Source: Actinomycetes bacterium (GTDB lineage Bacteria > Actinomycetota > Coriobacteriia > Anaerosomatales > JAJZPX01). Taken from it: a stretch of 12,927 nucleotides of DNA. The stretch is from positions 1 through 12,927 of the forward strand of contig JAJZPX010000024.1 in the NCBI GenBank assembly GCA_021811025.1. The letters are read 5' to 3'. Below are positions 7,170 to 12,927 of this stretch, one piece after another (position 1 is the first letter of the stretch; each line of letters opens with the position of its first letter). The position numbers and the translations under genes were made by a program. The notes beneath the pieces are model-generated. The model saw only the letters and a program-made list of their open reading frames with translations. It was not told where the DNA came from and did no database searches.

Positions 7170-7191
7170 GCATATTGCTTGACGAATATGC
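7170..7191 (+). promoter_or_regulatory. Probable ArgR operator overlapping the arg promoter
   Basis: Perfect inverted repeat GCATATT (7170-7176) and AATATGC (7185-7191) around an 8-base centre that contains most of the -35 box (7179-7184). It stands in a relatively AT-rich patch of a GC-rich window. ArgR operators are A/T-rich palindromes, and argR is encoded in this operon, so ArgR is the natural candidate. The 8-base spacing does not match the 4-base centre of the standard ARG box exactly, so the protein bound is inferred. Confidence 0.55.
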
Positions 7192-7208
7192 TGAGCGTCT
7201 TATAGACT
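7179..7208 (+). promoter_or_regulatory. Promoter of the arginine operon
   Basis: -35 TTGACG (7179-7184, 5 of 6 to consensus). The -10 can be read as TATAGA (7201-7206, 16-base spacer) or TAGACT (7203-7208, 18-base spacer). Transcription would begin near 7214, leaving a short leader of about 30 bases before argC. The -35 lies inside the inverted repeat 7170-7191, a position suited to repression by blocking polymerase. Confidence 0.7.
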
Positions 7209-7245
7209 GCGCTCTCAAGCGGACCGTTCCGGCCGAGGAGGGCAC

Positions 7246-8283
7246 ATGATCGACGTCGCCGTGGTAGGTGCTGCCGGCTACGCGGGCGCCGAGCTCACGC
7301 GCCTCGTTGCCGGTCACCCGGACCTCTCGCTTGCCATGGTCACCTCCACGTCGGACGCGGGCGTGCGAGTGAGCGACCTGTACCCCGCGCTCGCCCACGT
7401 CGACCTCGAATACGTCGAGCCCGACGCGGCCCTGATCGCCGACGCGGCGCAGATCGCGTTCCTTGCGGTCCCGCACACGGCCGCGATGGCGCTCGCGCCG
7501 CCGCTGCTGGAAGCCGGGCTCACGGTCGTCGATCTGTCCGCCGACTTCCGGCTCGCGGACTCCGCGACGTACGAGGCGTGGTACGGGGTGCCGCACGCGG
7601 CCACCGAGCTGCTTTCGGAGGCGGTGTACGGGCTGCCCGAGCTTGCGAGGGCGGACATCTCCGCGGCCCGGCTCGTCGCGTGCCCCGGCTGCTATCCCAC
7701 GGCCGCGCTGCTCGCCGCGGTGCCGCCCATCGAGGCGGGCGTCGCGGCCACCGAGCGCGTGATCGTCGACGCGAAGTCCGGCGTCTCGGGTGCGGGCAGG
7801 TCGCCGAACGCGGGCACCCACTTCGTGACGGCGAACGAGGCGGTGGCGCCGTACAAGGTCGCGTCGCACCGCCATACCCCCGAGATCGCTCAGCAGCTCG
7901 CGATCGCCGCGGGGGCGCCCGTCGGCCTGACGTTCGCGCCGCATCTGATCCCGATGACGCGGGGCCTCGTCGCCACCGTCTATCTCGAGATGGTCGAGCC
8001 CGTCGCGACGGACGATCTCGTCGGTCTCTTCGCGGAGCGCTTCGCGGGCGAGCCGTTCGTCACGGTGCACCCGGCCGGCCGGATGCCCTCGACTGCCGAG
8101 GTGCGCGGTGGCAACCGGGCGCACATCGGCGTGGCGGGTGACGAGGAGGCCGGGACGATCGTCGCCGTCTGCGCGATCGACAACCTCGGCAAGGGCGCGG
8201 CCGGGCAGGCGGTGCAGTGCGCGAACATCATGCTGGGCCTCGACGAAGAGGCGGGCCTTGGTTTGCCCGCGCCGGCGGTGTAG
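7246..8283 (+). CDS. argC: N-acetyl-gamma-glutamyl-phosphate reductase
   Basis: Third step of arginine synthesis: NADPH-dependent reduction of N-acetylglutamyl phosphate to the semialdehyde. 345 residues, usual length. The N-terminal Rossmann motif is VGAAGYAGAELTRL (about 7-20). The catalytic cysteine is Cys149 in CPGCYPTAALL. HRHTPEI (about 208-214) and the conserved HLIPMTRG follow, and IDNLGKGAAGQAVQ is near the end. ATG 7246 follows GAGGAGGG at about 7234-7241. It is the first gene of the operon; its stop is 2 bases before argJ. Confidence 0.98.
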   Translation: MIDVAVVGAAGYAGAELTRLVAGHPDLSLAMVTSTSDAGVRVSDLYPALAHVDLEYVEPDAALIADAAQIAFLAVPHTAAMALAPPLLEAGLTVVDLSADFRLADSATYEAWYGVPHAATELLSEAVYGLPELARADISAARLVACPGCYPTAALLAAVPPIEAGVAATERVIVDAKSGVSGAGRSPNAGTHFVTANEAVAPYKVASHRHTPEIAQQLAIAAGAPVGLTFAPHLIPMTRGLVATVYLEMVEPVATDDLVGLFAERFAGEPFVTVHPAGRMPSTAEVRGGNRAHIGVAGDEEAGTIVAVCAIDNLGKGAAGQAVQCANIMLGLDEEAGLGLPAPAV

Positions 8284-8285
8284 CG

Positions 8286-9500
8286 ATGGAGCCGCGGTTC
8301 GGACAAGCCGAGGGTGGCGTCACGGCGCCGAAGGGGTTCAGCGCCGCGGGAGTGGCCGCCGGCCTCAAGAAGAGCGGGAAGCCGGACGTCGCGCTGCTCG
8401 CCGCGTCGCGCGCGGTCCCCGCGGCGGTCGTCACCACGACCAACAGCGTCGTCGCGGCGCCTGTGACCGTCACGCGCGAGCACCTCGCGTCAGGCGTCTG
8501 CCGCGCCGTGGTCGTGAACGCGGGCAACGCGAACGCGTGCACGGGCGCGCGCGGCCTTGCGGACGCTCGCAGCACGGCGGAGTCGGCCGCCGAGGCCCTC
8601 GGCTGCGACGCCTCCGATGTCGCGATAGCTTCGACGGGCGTCATCGGGGTTCCGCTGCCCGTGGACCTGGTGCTCTCCGGAGTGAGTGATGCCGCCGCCA
8701 AGCTCTCCGCCGAGGGCGGCGCCAACGCCGCTGCGGCGATCATGACGACGGACACCTTCCCGAAGGAGTGCGCCGTCTCGGTCGAGGTCGACGGCAGGCG
8801 CTACACGGTCGGCGGGATGGCGAAGGGCTCCGGCATGATCCAGCCGAACATGGCGACCATGCTCGCGTTCGTCACCACGGACGCCCCTCTCACGCCGCAT
8901 GCCTGTGAGACAGCGCTGAAGGCCGCGGCCGAGCGCACCTTCAATCGCATCACGGTCGATGGAGACACGTCGACCAACGACATGTGCCTCCTCATGGCCT
9001 CCGGCGATGCGGGCGGCCGGCCGATCGGAGCTGACGACGAGGCGTACCAGCCCGTGGCGTCGGCCGTGGAGACCGTGTGCGGCGAGCTCGCGAGGATGAT
9101 CGCGCGCGACGGCGAGGGAGCGACGAAGCTGATCTCCGTCACCGTCCGCGGAGCGCTCAGCGAGCGGGACGCCGTCTCGGCCGCGTTCTCGATCGCGAAC
9201 TCTCCGCTGTTCAAAGCGGCCGTCTTTGGCGGCGACGCGAACTGGGGCCGCGTGGCGCAGTCGCTGGGGAAGTCCGATGCCGAGGTCGACCCGGTCAGGT
9301 TCGATATCGTGTTCGCGGGCATCCTGACGTGCGAAGCCGGTACGGCCGTCCCGTTCGACGAGACCGCCGCGTCCGAGGCGTTGTCGCAGGCCGAGGTCGA
9401 CGTGACCGTCGACCTGCACCTCGGCGACGGCGAGGCGACGGTGTGGACGTGCGACCTCACGTACGAGTACGTGCGGATCAACGCTGAGTACAGGAGCTGA
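8286..9500 (+). CDS. argJ: Glutamate N-acetyltransferase (bifunctional type ArgJ)
   Basis: Transfers the acetyl group from N-acetylornithine to glutamate, recycling acetyl in the cyclic pathway; many members also use acetyl-CoA for the first step. 404 residues. The precursor cuts itself into two chains before a conserved Thr: KGSGMIQPNMATMLAF gives Thr191 as nucleophile, so the alpha chain is residues 1-190 and the beta chain 191-404. Other conserved stretches are VNAGNANACTG, ASTGVIGVPLP, DGDTSTNDMCL and FGGDANWGRV. I chose ATG 8286 (MEPRFGQAEGGVTAPKGFSAAG), the usual N-terminus. The frame also runs upstream into argC, but a start there would only add a nonconserved overlap. There is no good ribosome-binding site, so translation is probably coupled to argC termination 2 bases away. 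One-step or two-step activity cannot be told from sequence alone. Confidence 0.97.
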   Translation: MEPRFGQAEGGVTAPKGFSAAGVAAGLKKSGKPDVALLAASRAVPAAVVTTTNSVVAAPVTVTREHLASGVCRAVVVNAGNANACTGARGLADARSTAESAAEALGCDASDVAIASTGVIGVPLPVDLVLSGVSDAAAKLSAEGGANAAAAIMTTDTFPKECAVSVEVDGRRYTVGGMAKGSGMIQPNMATMLAFVTTDAPLTPHACETALKAAAERTFNRITVDGDTSTNDMCLLMASGDAGGRPIGADDEAYQPVASAVETVCGELARMIARDGEGATKLISVTVRGALSERDAVSAAFSIANSPLFKAAVFGGDANWGRVAQSLGKSDAEVDPVRFDIVFAGILTCEAGTAVPFDETAASEALSQAEVDVTVDLHLGDGEATVWTCDLTYEYVRINAEYRS

Positions 9501-9505
9501 GGAAG

Positions 9506-10378
9506 GTGTCACCCACCGAAGACCTGCTGCTGAAGGCGCGGACGCTCACCGAGGCGCTGCCCTACATCAAGCGCACGTGGGGCAAGACCGTCGTCATCAA
9601 GTACGGCGGCGCGGCGATGACCGACCCGGAGCTGCGGGACATGGTCGCGAGCGACGTCGTGCTCATGAAGCTCGTCGGGATCAACCCCGTGATCGTCCAC
9701 GGCGGCGGCCCCGACATCACCGGGTACATGGAGCGGCTGGGCATGCCCGTGCGGTTCGTGGACGGCCTCCGCGTCACGGACGACGCCGCCATGGAAGTCG
9801 TCAAGATGGTGCTCGTCGGCAAGGTGAACAAGGAGCTCGTCGCGGCGATCAACGCGCACGGCCGCCTCGCCGTCGGCATCGCCGGGGACGATGCCAACCT
9901 CATCTCCGCCGCGCAGGTCTCGCCCGAGCTCGGCCGGGTGGGCTCCGTCTCCTCCGTCGACACGACGGTGGTCGACAACCTCATCGACGACGGCTTCGTC
10001 CCGGTCATCGCATCGGTCGGCGCGGGCGAGGGCGGCGGGAGCTACAACATCAACGCGGACGCGGTCGCGGTGGCGATGGCGTCCGCCCTGGGCGGCGAGA
10101 AGGTGATCTTCCTCACCGACGTCGACGGCATCTACCGTGACTTCGCGGACCCGACGTCGCTCATCTCCGCGCTGTCGCTTCCCGAGGCGCGCTCCATGGT
10201 CGCTTCCGGGGACCTGGGAGCGGGGATGATACCGAAGGTCCGGGCGTGCATCGAGGCGCTGGAGGCCGGCGTGGAGCGCGCGCACATCCTCAACGGGACC
10301 GTGCCGCACGCGCTGCTGCTCGAGGTCTACACCGACGCCGGCGTCGGCACGATGATCACGCGCGATGGCGGGGCGTAA
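9506..10378 (+). CDS. argB: Acetylglutamate kinase
   Basis: Phosphorylates N-acetylglutamate with ATP, the second step of arginine synthesis. 290 residues. Amino acid kinase signatures: VIKYGGAAM at about 30-38, IVHGGGPDI at about 67-75, GLRVTDDAAMEVV, YNINADAVAVAMA and FLTDVDGIYRD. The N-terminal helix before the kinase core (ARTLTEALPYIKRTWGKT) and the C-terminal ILNGTVPHALLLEVYTDAGVG resemble the arginine-inhibited hexameric enzymes. That fits an ArgJ-type cyclic pathway, where ArgB is the feedback point; this is inference from family knowledge. The start is GTG 9506, with AGGAG at 9492-9496 inside the end of argJ; the gap to argJ is 5 bases. Confidence 0.97.
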   Translation: MSPTEDLLLKARTLTEALPYIKRTWGKTVVIKYGGAAMTDPELRDMVASDVVLMKLVGINPVIVHGGGPDITGYMERLGMPVRFVDGLRVTDDAAMEVVKMVLVGKVNKELVAAINAHGRLAVGIAGDDANLISAAQVSPELGRVGSVSSVDTTVVDNLIDDGFVPVIASVGAGEGGGSYNINADAVAVAMASALGGEKVIFLTDVDGIYRDFADPTSLISALSLPEARSMVASGDLGAGMIPKVRACIEALEAGVERAHILNGTVPHALLLEVYTDAGVGTMITRDGGA

Positions 10379-10395
10379 GGGAGGCGGTGCGGGAG

Positions 10396-11613
10396 ATGGA
10401 AGCGACCCTGGAGAAGACGCGGGAGCTCGACGCGGCGTTCCACATGCCGACGTACGCTCGCAAGCCGGTGATGTTCGTCCGCGGAAACGGCATGCGGCTC
10501 TACGACGACGCCGGCAAGGAGTACCTGGACTTCGTCGCGGGCATCGGCGCGGTGAACCTCGGCCACGCCCACCCGGCGGTGGCGAAGGCGGTCGCCGAGC
10601 AGATGAACAAGCTCGTGCAAGTGAGCAACCTCTTCTACGTCGAGCACCGCGACGAGCTGGCCGAGGTGCTCGTCGGGCTGCTCGGCGGCGGCCGCAAGGT
10701 GTTCTTCGCGAACTCGGGCGCCGAGGCGAACGAGGGCGCGATCAAGCTGGCGCGAAAGTGGGGCAAAGCGCGGCGGGGCGAGAAATGCGTGGGGGTGGTC
10801 ACGGCCGAGAAGAGCTTCCACGGCAGGACGCTCGCCACCCTCGCCGCGACGGGGCAGCCGTCGAAGCAGGAGGTCTTCGAGCCGCTCACCCCCGGCTTCA
10901 CCCACGTCCCACTGAACGACATCGACGCGCTGGACGCGGCCGTCACGGCGGAGACGTGCGCGGTGATGCTCGAGCCGATCCAAGGCGAGGGGGGCGTCTT
11001 CCCGGCGACCCCGGGGTACCTCGCCGATGTCGAGCGCCTCTGCCGCGAGCGCGATGTGCTGCTGATCCTCGACGAGGTGCAGACGGGGTTCTTCCGGACC
11101 GGCGCGGCGTTCGCGCACCAGCGCGAGGAGTATCGGGCCGACCCCGACGTTGTGACGTGCGCGAAGGCGATGGCGAACGGCCTCCCGATCGGCGGCGTCG
11201 TGGCTAAGGACGGGGTGGCCAATGAGTTCGCGCCAGGCGACCACGGCTCCACCTTCGCCGGGGGGCCCGTGGTGTGCTCCGCGGCGCTCGCGACGGTTGG
11301 CGCGCTGATCGGCGAGGATCTCGGAGGGAACGCCGAGCGCACGGGCGAGTACCTGAAGGTGAAGCTGAACGAGATGGCGGCCGACACCCAGCAGATCGAC
11401 GAGATCCGCGGGACCGGGCTCATGCTCGCGGTGCAGTTCGGGCAGCCGCGCGCGCAGGAGATCGCCGCGGCCGGGCTCGAGCGCGGCCTCGTGCTGAATG
11501 CGATAGGCCCGCATATATTGCGCTTCCTTCCGCCTCTCGTGTGTGGAAAGGCCGAGGCGGATGCACTTCTCGAGTCCCTTCATGCGATACTCTACGAGAC
11601 GGCCACTTGCTGA
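10396..11613 (+). CDS. argD: Acetylornithine aminotransferase
   Basis: PLP enzyme that converts N-acetylglutamate semialdehyde to N-acetylornithine using glutamate. 405 residues, usual length. Class III aminotransferase marks: YLDFVAGIGAVNLGHAHPAV near the N-terminus, FFANSGAEANEGAIKLARKW, FHGRTLATLAATGQ, EPIQGEGGV, LILDEVQTGFFRTGAAFAH, and the PLP lysine Lys257 in CAKAMANGLPIGGV. GSTFAGGPVVCSAAL follows. I chose ATG 10396 with GGGAGG at 10379-10384, 11 bases upstream. The in-frame GTG 10387 is only 2 bases from that site. The gap to argB is 17 bases. It may also serve as succinyldiaminopimelate aminotransferase, as in other bacteria, but nothing here tests that. Confidence 0.97.
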   Translation: MEATLEKTRELDAAFHMPTYARKPVMFVRGNGMRLYDDAGKEYLDFVAGIGAVNLGHAHPAVAKAVAEQMNKLVQVSNLFYVEHRDELAEVLVGLLGGGRKVFFANSGAEANEGAIKLARKWGKARRGEKCVGVVTAEKSFHGRTLATLAATGQPSKQEVFEPLTPGFTHVPLNDIDALDAAVTAETCAVMLEPIQGEGGVFPATPGYLADVERLCRERDVLLILDEVQTGFFRTGAAFAHQREEYRADPDVVTCAKAMANGLPIGGVVAKDGVANEFAPGDHGSTFAGGPVVCSAALATVGALIGEDLGGNAERTGEYLKVKLNEMAADTQQIDEIRGTGLMLAVQFGQPRAQEIAAAGLERGLVLNAIGPHILRFLPPLVCGKAEADALLESLHAILYETATC

Positions 11614-11620
11614 CGGAGCT

Positions 11621-11628
11621 GGAGGGGG
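11621..11628 (+). promoter_or_regulatory. Ribosome-binding site fixing the argF start
   Basis: GGAGGGGG lies 5 bases before TTG 11634. It decides between two in-frame TTG codons. TTG 11607 overlaps the argD stop and has no such site. TTG 11634 gives MLEGRDVLTLGDL, the usual ornithine carbamoyltransferase N-terminus. Confidence 0.7.
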
Positions 11629-11633
11629 CGGGC

Positions 11634-12575
11634 TTGCTCGAAGGAAGGGATGTCCTGACGCTCGGCGATCTCGCGCCGGCCGACGTGCGTCGCGTGCTCG
11701 ATCTGGCGAAGGAGCAGAAGGCGGCGTGGGCGGCCGGCGACCGGTCGCGCCCGCTCGAGGGCAGAGCGGCGGCGCTCGTCTTCATGAAGCCGTCGATGCG
11801 GACCCGCGTGAGCTTCGAGGTCGCGTGCGGCCGGCTCGGTCTTCAGCCGGTCGTCCTCGGCGCGGCCGACGCGTTCTCGCGAGGCGAGACGATCGAGGAC
11901 ACCACGAGAGTGCTCGAGCGCTACGTCGACGTCATCGTCATCCGCACCTTCGAGCAGGCGCAGGTGGAGGCGATCGCCGAGATCGCGTCGGTGCCCGTGA
12001 TCAACGCGCTCACGGACGACTACCACCCGTGCCAGGTCCTTGCGGACCTGCTGACGATCGAGGAGCACGTCGGCAGGCTGCCCGGGCTGAAGCTCGCGTA
12101 CGTCGGGGACGGCAACAACATGGCCAACACGCTGCTCATGGGCTGCCCGCTGGCGGGCGTCAACCTGGCCGTGGCGACGCCCGCCGGCTACGAGCCACTG
12201 CCGGAGGCCGTGAGGAACGGTGAGCGAATCGCCGCGTCGGCGGGCACCGCGCTCACGCTCTCGCACGATCCTGCCGAGGCGGCGCGCGGCGCCGACGTGG
12301 TGGTGACGGACACGTGGACGTCGATGGGGCAGGAGGCCGAGCACGACGAGCGGCTCGAGGCGTTCGACGGTTTCCAGGTCACGCCGGAGCTCATGTCGCT
12401 CGCGTCGCCGGGAGCGCTGTTCATGCACTGCATGCCCGCGCACCGCGGCGAAGAGGTCTCGCCTTCGGTCATAGACGGCGAGCGCTCCGTGATCATCGAC
12501 GAGGCGGAGAACCGCCTTCACGCGCAGAAGGCCCTGTTGTCACTGGTCCTCGGGATAGGAAGCGTCAAGGGATGA
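11634..12575 (+). CDS. argF: Ornithine carbamoyltransferase
   Basis: Makes citrulline from ornithine and carbamoyl phosphate. 313 residues from TTG 11634, normal for the family. The carbamoyl-phosphate loop is SMRTR (54-58), where the classical STRTR has Thr; Met or Leu occurs in other family members. Also present are DYHPCQVLADLLT, AYVGDGNNMANTLL, DVVVTDTWTSMGQE and the ornithine-binding HCMPAHRGEEV with Cys266. HCMPAHRGEE and the SMG loop argue for ornithine rather than aspartate carbamoyltransferase. The frame stays open far upstream inside argD, but that part is not conserved. The gap after argD is 20 bases, and the end overlaps argR as ATGA (12572-12575). The anabolic role follows from the operon. 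Confidence 0.97.
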   Translation: MLEGRDVLTLGDLAPADVRRVLDLAKEQKAAWAAGDRSRPLEGRAAALVFMKPSMRTRVSFEVACGRLGLQPVVLGAADAFSRGETIEDTTRVLERYVDVIVIRTFEQAQVEAIAEIASVPVINALTDDYHPCQVLADLLTIEEHVGRLPGLKLAYVGDGNNMANTLLMGCPLAGVNLAVATPAGYEPLPEAVRNGERIAASAGTALTLSHDPAEAARGADVVVTDTWTSMGQEAEHDERLEAFDGFQVTPELMSLASPGALFMHCMPAHRGEEVSPSVIDGERSVIIDEAENRLHAQKALLSLVLGIGSVKG

Positions 12576-12927
12576 GGAAGCGCGTCAGCCGGCAGGAGGA
12601 GATCCGCAGGATCGTGCGCCGAGAGCGCATCCGGACTCAGCGGGACCTCGTCGAGAGGTTGCAGGTCATCGGGTACTCGTGCACCCAGGCCACCGTCTCT
12701 CGCGACATCTCCGAGATGGGTCTGAGGAAGCTGCCGGAGGGAGTCTACGTGCTCTCCGAAGACCTCCACCTGCAGCGCATGATCTCGGACCTCGTCATCA
12801 ACATCGTGCGTTCCGACAACCTCGTGCTCGTCAAGGCGCAGGCGGGCACTGCGTCCGGCGTCGCCGCCGCGCTCGACCACGCCGAGCTGCCGGAGGTGCT
12901 CGGCTCGATCGCCGGGGACGACACAGA
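12572..12927 (+). CDS. argR: Arginine repressor, 3' partial
   Basis: Transcription regulator that, with arginine bound, represses arginine biosynthesis genes. 118 codons are present and the frame is open at the window edge; compared with the usual 150 or so residues, roughly 30 are missing. The N-terminal winged helix-turn-helix runs to about residue 60: SRQEEIRRIVRRERIRTQRDL, then the recognition helix region TQATVSRDISEMGLRKL. The C-terminal oligomerisation and arginine-binding domain shows VLVKAQAGTASGVAAALD and LGSIAGDDT. The ATG overlaps the argF stop (ATGA), so the two are translationally coupled. As the last gene seen in the operon it probably represses itself through the operator at 7170-7191. 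Confidence 0.96.
   Translation, partial: MRKRVSRQEEIRRIVRRERIRTQRDLVERLQVIGYSCTQATVSRDISEMGLRKLPEGVYVLSEDLHLQRMISDLVINIVRSDNLVLVKAQAGTASGVAAALDHAELPEVLGSIAGDDT

Noticed and set aside
6388..8124. Minus-strand frame (578 codons) opposite pheT and argC
   Set aside because: It crosses the arg promoter region and two certain genes on the other strand, and has shadow-type composition.

Overview
This GC-rich window carries compact, co-directional genes, all on the + strand. The best organism guess is a deep-branching member of the Actinobacteriota, for example a Coriobacteriia-like or OPB41-like lineage. Three things support this. First, pheS-pheT followed by argC-J-B-D-F-R is the gene order known from Mycobacterium tuberculosis and other actinobacteria. 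Second, pheST is preceded by a transcription-attenuating T-box of the Firmicutes/Coriobacteriia kind. Third, there is a TasA-like protein paired with a SipW/Sec11-type signal peptidase. The taxonomic placement is inference; no marker gene here settles it.

Layout. Positions 2-2284 hold the 3' three quarters of a P-type cation ATPase whose start lies upstream of the window. A 136-base gap (2285-2420) can fold into consecutive hairpins, the last of which covers the Shine-Dalgarno sequence of the next gene. Positions 2421-3314 hold a two-gene unit: a small secreted TasA/camelysin-like protein and, directly abutting it, a SipW-like signal peptidase that probably processes it. A good promoter lies inside the end of the peptidase gene and drives a Phe-specific T-box leader (specifier TTC, T-box TGGT, antiterminator and terminator all visible), which controls pheS and pheT (3631-7134).

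A relatively AT-rich 111-base gap (7135-7245) contains a second promoter overlapped by a 7-base inverted repeat, a likely ArgR operator. The tightly packed arginine operon follows: argC, argJ, argB, argD, argF and the start of argR, which runs off the window. ArgJ gives the acetyl-recycling (cyclic) pathway, ArgB looks like the arginine-inhibited type, and ArgR closes a feedback loop on the operon. argG and argH are not in the window and may follow argR.

Most of the window is ordinary, well-conserved metabolism and translation. The parts most worth a second look are the structured leader before the TasA-like gene, the TasA/SipW pair itself, and the two regulatory regions (T-box and arg operator), which can be read almost base by base. 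I see no mobile elements, CRISPR arrays, tRNA or rRNA genes.
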